In this document: positions 40,801 to 52,000 of the stretch, one piece after another
Numbering within the stretch: position 1 is the first letter of the stretch
Layout: each line of letters begins with the position of its first letter
From: Ilex aquifolium
Lineage: Eukaryota; Streptophyta; Magnoliopsida; Aquifoliales; Aquifoliaceae
Length of the DNA: 64,000 nt
NCBI GenBank assembly: GCA_951799425.1
Contig: OX637404.1
Coordinates: 23,060,545-23,124,544 of the forward strand
Direction of reading: 5' to 3'
Translations under genes and position numbers: made by a program
Notes under the pieces: model-generated
Databases searched by the model: none
Told to the model about the DNA's origin: nothing
The model's input: only the letters and a program-made list of their open reading frames with translations

Positions 40801-43800
40801 GAACCAATGGACACGCCTCTTCTTCTTTTTCTCTTCCTGATGGTTTTTGGAAGATGTTATGGACGATTGAAGCAACGCCTAAGATAAATTCCTTTTTATG
40901 GAAGGTGGCGGTGGGAGCTATTGCAACTAGACACAGTCTATGGAGAAGGAGATTATGTCAATCTCCTGTTTGTCCGATTTGTGGAATGGAAGAGGAAGCA
41001 GTGGAACATCTTTTCCTTTTATGTCCTTGGGTGGCTGAGGTTTGGAGCAATTCTCCACTACAAATTCAAGTGGATAGATTCAATGTCTCTAGGATTGAGC
41101 TTTGGTTGATGGAACATTTACATAATAGTCTTGGGGGAGGCTAAAGTGCAAAAGAGTATCGATCTTTCATTGCCTATCTGTTGTGGTTCATATGGAAAAG
41201 CATAAATAATTAGTGTTTTAATGCAAAGTTTGTGGATAGTGTGACAGTCGTCAAATAGGCAGAGATGGCAATTACAGAGTTGCATCCTCTTCGAGCGGAT
41301 GGGGCTGATAACCTAGGTAAGCAGGTGGTTGCAGCAACTTGGTCTGCCCCACCACCTGGATGGGTGAAGGTTAATTGTGATGGAGCATTCTTTGCAACAA
41401 GGAAGCGAGGTGCGTATGCAGCTGTGGCTAGAGATCATACAGGCCAAGTTATTGCTGCTTCGTCGGGAAAGATGTGTGTTGCCTCTTCGTTGGCATTTGA
41501 AACCTGGGCAATCAGGAAGGTGTGCTGTTTTGGCACTGACTCAAGGCTGGAGGTTTGTTATTTTTGAAAGTGACTCAAAAACTCTCATTGATTCATTGGT
41601 GTTGGGGCCTGCAATGTCATTGAGGGAGGTTGAACCACTTCAGCGTGATATCTGGCATATGTCTTCACAGCTCATTTCTGTTAATTTTCTTTTTGTCAAC
41701 AGATCAGCTAATCATTTAGTTCACATGGTTGCTCATCTAACCAATTGTGGGAGTCTTCCTACTGACTGGTTTTTGAATCCTCCACTTCAACTGCTGCAAC
41801 TGATCCAGAATGATGTTCGTGTGGGCATAGGATAGTTCCAGTTGCTTGTATTTTTTATTGTAAGTATATTCCTTTGTAAGTTTGTTTTATGGCTGACCAA
41901 AAAAAAAATCATCACAACTTTAACGTAATAGCATTTACATCCCTTGCTTTTCAAAACTGACACTTTATATTTCTTTGTTTTCAATATTAACACTTTTCAC
42001 CCCAACAATCTTAGCCTTAAGAAAAGCATAAGGATTGTAACATGATCGTGATACATACCTTGGATGTATATTTCAATTTTGAAATCTCATCGCTTGTGAT
42101 GAACTCCCCATCCTTGTTCTTGCTAAAAGGCATGTGCTCCTCCTATAAATTGAATAGAAATGTTCAAGTGAGTGAGTGTGAGAGAGAAAAAGAGGTGAGG
42201 ATCCTCTACTGTAGCATGAGAGGTGTTGTTGATCAAAATGACATCGTTTTATTAAATAGAACGACGTCGTTTTAATCAACAACACTCTGTTGTTAAAAAT
42301 TAATAGCAAAGGAGCCAGACCTGAGAGAGACCAAAAACAAATGTAAAGGAACAAAACTCAACTCAACTCCATAAATTAATGTCTTAGACATACCCGGAGC
42401 TTTCGGAGAACATGGGGGCATTTAGCAAGATAATAAAGAGCCCAAGTTAAAACAATGGTGGTGGATTCATAGCCTCCAAAAAGAAGACCGATTATGTTAT
42501 CAATCACCTCCATGTCATTTAATTGTTTCCCTTCATCATCCTTGAAGGTCATCAGCCCATCCATTACATCATTTGTAATGTTGGTACCCTTCACCTGCTT
42601 CTTTTTTCTCCTTTCTAGCTCCTCCCTAAAAATCCAGGTAGTTTTCTTTCTACACTGCAAATTACATGCACACAGTTTAGCTACATAACTTATTGGATTT
42701 GTTGAGTGGTTTTAGGGCGGCTTTCACTTTGCATCCCGAAAGATTTAAAAATTCTCATTTTTCATCCTCAAAGATTAAATTCCTCTCATTGCATGCTTAT
42801 AGTATTAAAAGTGTTGTAATGTAACTCTTCTATTACTTTCTATTGTTCATTCTGTGAACGTCACTGGGGTGATTTCTAATAGAATGAGCAATGAAAACTA
42901 ACGGAAGGACCACATTGAAATTATTTTAATACATTAATGATGCAATGGGAAAAATCTAATCTTTGAGGGTGAAAAATAAAATTTCTTAAATATTTTGGGA
43001 TGCAAAGTGTGATTCCCTCTTGGTTTTAATTCTAAAATATATGAAATAAATGTTCTACTCCTGGAGAACTGTGAATAACCTGGACACCATAGTGATAATC
43101 AGTTCCCGGAAAATTGATTGGATGTGATCTAATTCCCTTAAACATGCCAGCAATCATCTTGTCAAGGGTTTCCAGAACAGTACCAGGCTCTATGTTGGCT
43201 AAAAGCTTGCCTATGTTTTCAAGTGTCACCTGCAAACATGACATGATAGACTAATTTATTTCATCATTCAAAGATAAATTTGTGTGTGTGTGGAGAGAGA
43301 GAGAGAGAGGGGAGAGATCAAGTGAAGTTTCACAAAAATATTTGAAATCAGAAGGGATATTGGACAGGTTGAAAGTTTTTTTGTTAGCGAAACCTCTTTT
43401 GACCGGAAATTTAAAATGTTTGTGCGACAAACAAGTAATAAATAAATCGTTAATTTGATATGTGTCTTTGTAGTTGGGAATGGGATTTGTCATGGTTTTG
43501 GTGAGAAACAACAATGGAGCTTTATCAGTTTACCTTCTTGGCTTCAGTGTACCCGATAATCGTACCCTTCTCAGCCCAGGATCGGAGGGCAGAAGCCACC
43601 CGGGGTTGGACCATGGTGGCAATGCGACGGAGGGCATCAGGCTGATTAACGGCTCTTGTGAGAAAGCTTTTGAGTCTGATATGTGATGTTCCTTGAGCGT
43701 TCATCGAGGAATGGTGGCCAAGAATATCCATGGTAGGCCAGTCCATGGTAAAGTTAGCTTCTGTTTGGTAAATAAATTTGGTGAAGGATGGAGAACAACA

Positions 43801-44267
43801 TATGATTGAGGGTGATCCAAATAGATGGGTTTTGTAAATTCCCAATCCTTTCCCATACCTGATCATGATCAACATGTAAGAGAGAGAATCACTATGATCA
43901 TTCCATAAAAAATTTAACAGTTCGTTCATGTAGAGATCAAAATGACACGAATTAAATACTATAAAAACCGACCAAAAGTGTTATTATTCTTAAAAAATAT
44001 AATTTAGTAAAGCAAATCTCACTTGCGCCGCTTAGAATCAATGTAGTCATCAGGGCGTCGGAGAAACTTGAAGTACCAAAGAAAGGTGAGCATTTCTCCC
44101 AAAAATGGAACACCCATGTAGCCCGGAGGAAGCTTGGTGTCGTTATCGGAACATCGATGTTTAACAGAGAGACCATACCAGAGATCATTCCACCGCAACA
44201 AGAGCCACATCGCCACTGGCACAACTCCAAACACACATGCCAACCATATAGCCACTGTCACTTCCAT
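37821..44267 (-). CDS. Cytochrome P450 gene B (CYP85 clan, CYP88/CYP729-like), 9 exons
   Basis: Predicted 486-residue ER-bound mono-oxygenase. Exons: 44267-44023, 43858-43534, 43229-43080, 42654-42394, 42142-42059, 39065-38987, 38809-38703, 38614-38496, 37911-37821. The anchor covers about residues 5-30, then LPPGYMGVPFLGE. The I-helix GGYESTT at 300-306 has Gly for the usual Ala and Ser for the usual Thr. ExxR is at Glu359-Arg362. PDRW ends exon 7. FGGGSRICAG places the haem ligand at Cys435. All borders are GT-AG; the exon 3 donor is GTTATT, as in gene C. Intron 5 is about 3 kb because of a foldback element and an antisense LINE remnant. Intron 3 holds a Mutator-like MITE. It pairs most closely with gene C (same YTSK exon 5 end, same ADGLEINISRL terminus). 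No frame break is seen. Confidence 0.9.
39181..39553. repeat. Foldback-type element in gene B intron 5
   Basis: The left part (TTAGACTTTGTCCCACCCC) and the right part (GGGGTCAAAGCATAATC) are imperfect inverted copies. A similar layout is seen at 53410-53770. The ends are approximate. Confidence 0.45.
39728..41835 (+). pseudogene. LINE ORF2 remnant (RT end, zf-RVT, RNase H)
   Basis: In order: LLFADDSIFFF (RT active site) at about 39755, a GKYLGLP motif, a QAGGLGFRDLEKFNKA segment near 40265, a zf-RVT region with CPICGMEEEAVEHLFLLCPW near 40975, and RNase H with VNCDGAFF near 41370 and ESDSKTL near 41565. The coding trace changes frame near 40100 and near 41520, with several in-frame stops between 40105 and 41260. 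The 5' half of ORF2 and all of ORF1 are missing. Not functional. Confidence 0.85.
39728..41908 (+). mobile_element. 5'-truncated L1-like LINE, antisense in gene B intron 5
   Basis: The remnant begins within the reverse transcriptase domain and ends in a poly(A) tract at about 41899-41908. It lies opposite to gene B transcription. It belongs to a different L1 lineage from the LINE in gene A because an RNase H domain follows the zinc-binding region. Confidence 0.85.
42715..43019. mobile_element. Mutator-like MITE with long inverted repeats, gene B intron 3
   Basis: 305 bases. The arms of about 110 bases (from GGGCGGCTTTCACTTTGCAT, and inward from ATGCAAAGTGTGATTCCCTC) are inverted copies. The flanks GTGGTTTTA and TTGGTTTTA match at 8 of 9 positions. 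A 9-base duplication and long arms suit a Mutator-like origin. Confidence 0.75.
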
Positions 44268-44390
44268 CTTCTATAACTCTAATTCTTTCAGTAATGGTAG
44301 TCTTTGTGACAAAGTGTTTGCATGTACCTACCCCTTATATGTACTTGCTTGAGTGATTCCATATTGGTTATGCCAATATGAGCGCTGCTG
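44268..44390 (-). promoter_or_regulatory. Promoter and 5' UTR of P450 gene B
   Basis: A TATA-like ACATATAAGG lies about 70 bases before the ATG, near 44334-44342. GGAATCACTC precedes it and TTTGTCACAAAG lies in the 5' UTR. The layout matches genes A and D. Confidence 0.6.
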
Positions 44391-46229
44391 CTACAAGACA
44401 AACCCTCCTTAATGAAGAATAGTTTTTCTAAAATAAATTTCACCAATAATTTCTTTTCAAATATATTTTTCAAAATACTGTTGTTTTATGAAAACGTGGT
44501 TCACCTATACCATCCAATTATTCAAATATTTCGACACTATCCGACTCTACCTTATCCTACTGATCGACTACCGCAAAAAATGGGGTTGGCGAACAGAAGA
44601 AATTTTGGTATTTCGTAAAAATCGAATAGGAATGCAGAATACCCATAACATTTTAACACTGTTAATGTGTGCAAAAACCACAAACCAAAAACACTTTTAA
44701 TGTGTTAAATTTTTAACACTTTTAACATTATTGTGTTAGTTAATTGGTGTAGACTACTTAATTGAATTGTTAAAATGATTCAAAAATTAATAACTAATAC
44801 CCGATTGTTTTGGACGAAATACGGATAGGAATAATACATTTGATCGGATAGGATAAGCCAAGAAAAATATCTTCCGCAAAGTATCAGGTAAAAAGATGAA
44901 ATACCATAATTTCTTCCCGTAGTAGGGTAGTGTGAACACCCTTACCTTTTAATATAAAAACGTAGCACTATGGATAAAAAAAAAAACTATAAAAAGGTGC
45001 TTTGCAAATTTTACTCTACACTGAAAAACGTAAGTTTGAAACACGATTTTATGAAACAATGATAGTTAAGAAATAAATTTGAAACTGAATAATTCATAAA
45101 TAAATAAAAAATGGCAAAACATAGTGTAGTGGCTATTGATTCCCTTGCCGAATGTGGTTAAAACTAAGTTGTAATTGCATGAATGATTCCTTGTTGATTC
45201 CTCCAACAATATGATATATTAAATTATAATGCTATTAGCTAGGACAGCAGCATGTGGATAATATATTGTTCTTATTTGTTGGGTTAATTAAATAAATTAT
45301 AACTAGTTCAATATGGACAGCTGTCTGTTGGTTAGTTAAGTATATACAAAGGCTTTATCCATTCACTAAGGCTTTATCCATCTTTCTTGTAATGTAGTCA
45401 GACAAATGTAAAAGATACCAATGTATCTCCCCCACGTTACGAACATAAAAGTGGGGCTGCGCTCCAGTTGTACACTCCCTTCGTTCTTTATGTTTAATGA
45501 CATCACGTTTGATATTTAGAAATTCACTAAAAATGTCAAAAAGCGGAAAGCACGCTATATAAAATCGAAAACAAAAAAAAAAAATACTAATTATAAGCTT
45601 TTACAAAAAAACTGAGATTAATTGAAGTTATTTATAATTTTCTTTTTGAACTGGAAGGACCGATGCCCGACTCCCCGACCCATTACTCATTCCTTTCCGA
45701 CTCGATAGGGATTGCAATCTCGAGAGAGGGAGCAACGATTGACCTCCGACAATAAGTAGATGGGGGTGGGCTATGATGGATAGAGTGAAATCAATCTCTA
45801 TTCCACACTCTCTCTCACCAGCTTGGAACTACTATAAATCATGAATATGAAGAGTGAGTTGGATAATTTCCACAAGAGCTCAGGCTAATTGGACTTAATA
45901 GTTATTTACAATTTAGACCAATACATTTTCCTACTTCGGAAGTGAAGCGTTGTAGTCACTGTTTTTACTAGTTCTTTTCCCCTGTTTCTCTTTTCTCCCT
46001 ATATACTATGTCTCAAAGTGCTCATTGTGTAGTTAGCTTCAATGTTGTTAATAAGATGAATGGCAGAAAAAAGGAGTAACTCTGGTGTGGGTCATGGGTG
46101 GGCACCACTAGACAGACTAAAACAATCTGAAATTGTGTACAACATATATAGCTGATTTTTTTTTTTAGAGTGGGCTAGTGCCCCTCCTAGGCTAGTGTTG
46201 GCTCCACTCTTGATTCTGGGCATATACAA
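44391..46229. other. Intergenic DNA between genes B and C, no gene seen
   Basis: AT-rich with short frames only. A TTGGCTCCACTCTTG stretch near 46188 resembles the right end of GGGGCGGAG hAT elements, but no left end was found. Confidence 0.4.
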
Positions 46230-46909
46230 TAGACACAACAAAACACAGTTTACTCTCCAAATGTTGCACCTAGCAATGGACTACCTGGTCAAATTTATAG
46301 GTTTTTGTAACTTGGAAGGTTTTAGGATTCCACCCTATCCAGATTCTGTCAAAAGGGTGACTCAAGTATTCTGACAAAAGTCCTAGTTTCTAAATAGTTG
46401 TTGCATAATCCTATATTTATTATTGATTATCCTAACATTAGTTTCAATCACACCAATTAGGTCAAGATTTTGTTCCCTAATTAACTTTTTCACTTCCTCC
46501 TGCTTAGCGGTGTCATTTAACCATCTGATGTTTCAGCAGGATATATTGATCATGATAACATAACTTTGCTGAGCCTGAGGTACTCAGCACTCCTACCCTT
46601 CCCCTGGTCCTGAGGTCTTTTCTTCATTCTATAGACAACTTGATACTCACCCATAGGTTCACTTGGAACCTTCAAGTTCTCTTTACTTGCACCCACCTTA
46701 TCAATAATAGACAAAGTAGGCTTAGGGAGTCCAGGACCAATATCCACTACTAAATTGCCCTCTTTATCAATAAGGCACTCAAAATTTGTTACTACTAACG
46801 TTTATTACAGGTTTCAGATCCACCAGCTTGGAGTTGTCAGGGTTTATAGAGGATACCTGGCAGTCCACTTTGTTTTATGAGTCTCAGCTGCACCAATCTC
46901 TTTTGCATT

Positions 46910-46980
46910 TTTTTTTTTTTTGGAAAGGGGAGGAGGACTTGAACCCTTGAATAATACCATTGAACCAAAGGCCCGTTGGT
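46910..46980 (-). mobile_element. Mini-SINE (tRNA-like head plus poly(A))
   Basis: 71 bases. On the minus strand it shows an A-box-like TGGTTCAATGG and a B-box-like GGTTCAAGTCC, ending in about 12 A. It is flanked by AATCTCTTTTGCATT (46895-46909) and AATCTTTTTTGCATT (46981-46995), identical at 14 of 15 positions. It sits inside the LINE remnant. Confidence 0.75.
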
Positions 46981-47199
46981 AATCTTTTTTGCATTACTAG
47001 TGCCTTCTAAGGGGCATCTAACCCACAATAACTTCACTAGTCTCATTCATCGCAGCCTTGCCCTTATCTAACACACCAGGGGCTAGCCTTTGTGCAACCA
47101 CTATCGACTCCTATTGACTACTCTGTTTTGCATAATTGGTATTAGAATGTCCAAAAACTTGACAAACTTTGTAAACTTTGGGTCTTCATTGATATTATA

Positions 47200-47520
47200 C
47201 CCCAATGACCGCACTCATAGGCTCTCCTTAAACTATCGGCCGATACCGATATGAGTTGGTCGAGTTGTATCCGACTCAGCACCTCCCGAGACGATATTGT
47301 TACGACTCGACCGAATTAGCCGACTTGTATCCGAGTTAATTCCGAGTTGTCGAGTTATCGTCACCGAATCGGCAGATATGATTCTGTGACGCTGCAGTAT
47401 GACCTGAATCTCTCATCATGTTCAACATTTTTTTTTAGGTTGTATCGCCCGATACCGCACTGCGACGCCCAGACCAATGTGTCTCAGAGCTCTCCGAGTC
47501 GATGGGCGATACCGCGACCT
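47200..47520. repeat. CGATACCG-rich repeat inserted in the LINE remnant
   Basis: A 300-base segment with many GATACCG and GAGTTGTCGAGTT words. It interrupts the LINE ORF1 remnant and ends in CGACCTTGAACCATG. The same ending occurs near 1000 in gene A intron 8. Family unknown. Confidence 0.45.
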
Positions 47521-47650
47521 TGAACCATGTAGTGATTTCCACACAAATTTGTGCAAAGCTAATTATTTTCTTGCTAGCACTCAAAGAATTAGCATATAAT
47601 GGTCTGTCTACAGCACTGGACTATAATGAGGGTAAGTTCATTAATGAGGG

Positions 47651-48321
47651 ATGTCTCAATTCCAGTCTTACTTGGTTGGCTGGCTTCCTTAACTTTAGAT
47701 TGCAAGGGCCCCAAAGCCAGCTTAGTGGCCACAGAACCTCTAGCATTTTCTTGACCCTCCACCGAGGGGCATTCACTAATAGAGGCTCTCATAAGAATGA
47801 GATTACTAATTGGAACAAATCAAGAGGGAGGTGAGGGTGAGGGAGATGGGATGAAATCAAAGGGAAAAATGTGTGTGTGGTGAGAGAGAGAGGGAGCATC
47901 TCTGCAAACCTAAAAATCCAACTCTTCGGATTTTATGTTTCACTTTGTGTTTATGCATGCGCTGGTAATAGTGGGTGTCGATCTGAGGCTAGTAGAAGAT
48001 AATGTTTGTTACGAGTGAGTTAATTTTGCAAGTCGTGGAAAAACGAGTATAAGAACGAAGTAATGTGTTAAGGTAATGATTGTGCAACAAAAAAACAGGA
48101 AGCCAATTAGACAGCCAAATCTAAACTACAATTAAACAATCGAGACCAAGCCGTACGTATGTAAAAGAATACATCAAACACCTTTGGTGCACATCCCATA
48201 TATATAGATGCTCTTCAATGCAACGGTAAGAGCATATGAGAACCCCATCACACTATAATATGATGACCATTATTCAGACCCTCATCACACAACCATTATA
48301 GAGCCTGCTTAGTAGTGCTGC
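47651..48321. other. Intergenic DNA and 3' flank of gene C
   Basis: No gene seen to about 48080. From there to the stop codon the sequence resembles the 3' flanks of genes B and D (TATAGATGCTCTTCAA, ATGATGACCATTATTCA), so it is probably duplicated 3' UTR and flank. Confidence 0.5.
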
Positions 48322-48965
48322 TCACAGTCTGCTGATATTGATCTCAAGACCATCAGCTGGTTTTGGATGTGGAAGATAAGTGACTCCTGCATTGGGGTTG
48401 ACCAATTCCCACCTGATATTCCACGTGAACCAAATGTCAGATAATATCTATTCAATTTTGTAAAAGACTTAAATTAGAAGAGTTGGTGATTTATCTAAGT
48501 CATTTCAAAGTCAAAATTTGCTTAATTCATGCACAAACTATGTATAATCGAGTTCATGATATGTCGGGTTTATGTCGCGTATAAATCAAGTTTAACAAGT
48601 TTATGCCTATGATTTAGTTAAAAAGTCTAACAGTTTTATTTATTTTCCACCCGAACTTGGTAACACTAAATCTAAACCTGCTAATTTTATGTTCATTTCA
48701 TTTTTGGTTTGCAGGTTGTGTTTAAAACTGGTATGCTTGCTTATGCGCCCTTTAGATAAATTATTCAAAACTGTAAACATTGCATACTCGATGAAATGGT
48801 AATTTACTGATTAATATAAAAAACGAATCAAATTGGAGCCAAGAGGGTTTTGAATACCTTCTTTCCCTATTTTGTAATTTTCTAGAATTTTTACTTATCT
48901 TGCACAAAACATGATTTTATACAAGCAAATTCCTCTAAGCCCCGGACACCCCTGACAGTTGAACT

Positions 48966-49033
<68 letters not shown>

Positions 49034-52000
49034 TAGTTAAATGACACTCTTCTTACTTGTATCCAGTGGCTAAATGATGAATAAAAATGGCAATTTGTAG
49101 CCGACCAAGCATGTTTCCAGCACAGATTCTTTCTCCTCCACCAAATACTTGGAATGTTCCAGGCTCTACAGGTTTCTGAGGGAGCAAAATGGATGCTCAA
49201 TAAGCTAACAAAATCATCTTTTATCAAATTTTAGTTGCATCTACATATATATATATAGTATCTTACATCCCATCTATCTGGGTTAAAGCAGAGTGGATCC
49301 TCATAGTAATCTGGATCTATATGGAGATTTTTAGTCCAAAGTATTACTTTCCAGCCTCTCGGTATTTTATAACCTGCAAGATGTCTCAAATTAGATAAAC
49401 AACAAAAGAAAGCTGCACCAAAAACTCATATACCCAACTTAACTCGACTCAACTCAATAAAACCGTCGTCCAATTTTATTTTATTTTCGTCCTAATATCT
49501 TATGTGTAAATTTATACAGTGATGCAGATCCATATTGTAAACAATAAAAACACGGGAAGAACCATTGCTAGACCTCGGTTTTTAATGCAATGTAGAAAGA
49601 TAATTGTTTTCTACCTTTGTACTCGACATCTTTGGTAGCTGTTCGAAATATAGTTGCTGTTAGATTAGCCAACCTTATTACTTCCTCAACCACCTGTATT
49701 CATGCAAGAATTTTTGAGCTAAAAATAAGTTTCTAGAGAAAAAACATGCAAGTGTGACTGCTACCAACTGTGTAAGACTAATCCATTTCTTTTCATTTTC
49801 ATAAGGAATGAAACCTGATCATAATACAAACCTTGGATGTATATTTCAATTTTGAAATCTCATTGCTTGTTATGAACTCATTGTCCTTGTTCTTGCTAAA
49901 GGGCATGTGCTCCTCCTGTAAATTAAAACACAAATGTTCAAAACAGGGACAGAGCGAGGATTTCATCTTTAAGGAGCGAAATAGTTAAGTAATTATATTC
50001 TTATTTAATGTGGGTCATTTAATAAACTATAGTATAATGTAATATTTAGATTGTAGAACTCGATCTACTGATAAAATTAATTCAAATTAATTAAAAGTTA
50101 AAAATTCATAAAATTCGTCGAATCAGTCATTAACTTCAACTCAAATTCATCACATACTCTCCAAAGTTCAATCAATTTTTATCATACTTTTGTGAAATGC
50201 AGAGAGAGAGAAGGGGGGGGGAATGTAATGGAAAAAAACATACAGCTGCACTCTATAATTGAATGTCTGGTGGACATACCCGGAGCTTTTGGAGAACATT
50301 GGGGCATTTAGCGAGATAATGAAGAGTCCAAGTTAAAACAATGGAGGTGGATTCATAGCCTCCCAGAAGAAGACTGTTCATGTTATCGATCACCTCGGCG
50401 TCAAGTAATTGTTTCCCTTCATCATCCTTGTACTTCATCAGCCTATCCATTACATCATTTGTAGTGTTGGTTCCATTCAATTGATTCTTTTTTCTCCTTT
50501 CTAGCTCCTCCCTAAAAATCCTGGTAGCTTTGCTTTTACACTGCCAATTACAATTACATAGTTTAACTAAACTGTTTTTTTTTTTTTTTTTTTGCGACGC
50601 AAAAAGACCATTTGTGGACGAACAAGTTATTTGACTCTGCAAACAGATATTTTGCATCGACAAAGGCGAATGCTTAGAGACGCAAAAATAACCTGGACAC
50701 CATAGTGATAATCAGTTCCTGGAAAATTGAGCGGATAAGATCTAACTCCCTTGAGCATGCCAACAACCAACTTGTCAAGGGTATCCAGCATAGGACCGGG
50801 CTCCGAGTTGAGTAGAAGCTTGCCTATGTTTTCGAGTGTGACCTGCAAGCATGCATGGATAAACTAATTATTTTCTTATTTTAAGAACAATACGAGAGAA
50901 AGAGAAATTACTTTCATATGAATTTCTTTCTGTTTGTACGTGTTAGATAGCAATATGATCTCACCCAAATTTTGCAACTATAATATTTTGTCCACTAGAC
51001 AAATTTAATCTCTCCATGATCTTCGGTGGTTGATAAACACGTATTATTGGGATGGGGCAACTGGCAATAGGGGTGCAACTTGGGCGGGCTAACCCGATTT
51101 CAACCCGAGCCCAACCCGAAAAAATTAAGGTTTGGGCTAGGATTTTTAATATTTGGGTTGAGCTTGGGTCAAAAAATATTAACCCGAATTCAATTTGAGC
51201 GGGCCTAGGATTGAGTCATTGGGTTCAACCCGAATTAATGCCTCACTTTGGGATTCCATTCTTGGGGCATGTAGTAACTATGACAATATGTCTATTGGAG
51301 AAATTGCAATCAGACATTTATTTAATATAGAACCTGAAAAGTCAGTAAATTATATGGTTCTAGCAAGCATGTATGTTGCAACTGAATTGTGGGACAGTGC
51401 ATCAGGTTTAGAACAACAAGCCTATTTTGGGCTTAACTAGAACTCAACCCGAATTGAACCCGTAAAGTAACCCAAATTCAACCCGAGCCCGCCCGAATTA
51501 AACTCGGGGAGTGTTTGGGTTGAGTTTCTCAACCCGAGGTAGGGTTAGGGTTAGGGTTAGGGTTGAAAATTATATACCTAGAATTGAGTTAGGGCTGACT
51601 GTCCAATCCGCCCGAGTTGCACCCCTAACTGGCAATGAATACCGATCGAGCATGGATCTCTTCTTGAGAGAAAATTTTATTCGAAACAATAAGAATATTC
51701 GCATCTAACCCTTTTGGGATGTTGTAATAACTAAAGTATCGTGGACCGAGCCATATTTTTTGTTTTATAAATTTCTACTTGCATTGTCTTGGGTTTTGTG
51801 ATACACTATAAATGAGCTTTATCAGTTTACCTTCCTGACTTCAGTGTATCCGGTAATGGTACCCTTATCAGCCCACGATCGGAGGGCGGCAGCGAGTCGG
51901 GGTTGGATCATGATTGCGATGCGAGCAAGAGCATCAGGCTGATTAACGGCCCTCGTGATCATGCCTTTGAGCCTGGTATGTGATGCCCCCTTGGCATTCA

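Larger units (their letters stand above)
46230..47650 (-). pseudogene. Decayed L1-like LINE remnant (ORF1 and ORF2 start)
   Basis: Matches the intact LINE of gene A in order: the ORF2 endonuclease start (46240-46540, cf. 8380-8640), the ORF1-ORF2 junction (46500-46560), the ORF1 C-terminal part, the zinc-knuckle region (about 47140-47200) and the upstream ORF1 segment (47530-47625, cf. 9270-9360). Frames are heavily broken. A mini-SINE and a 300-base repeat have entered it. Same direction as the P450 genes. Confidence 0.75.

Noticed and set aside
51195-51440. Small host gene inside gene C intron 2
   Set aside because: The frame begins and ends in hAT terminal sequence; only its centre resembles a PPR protein, so it is a captured fragment.
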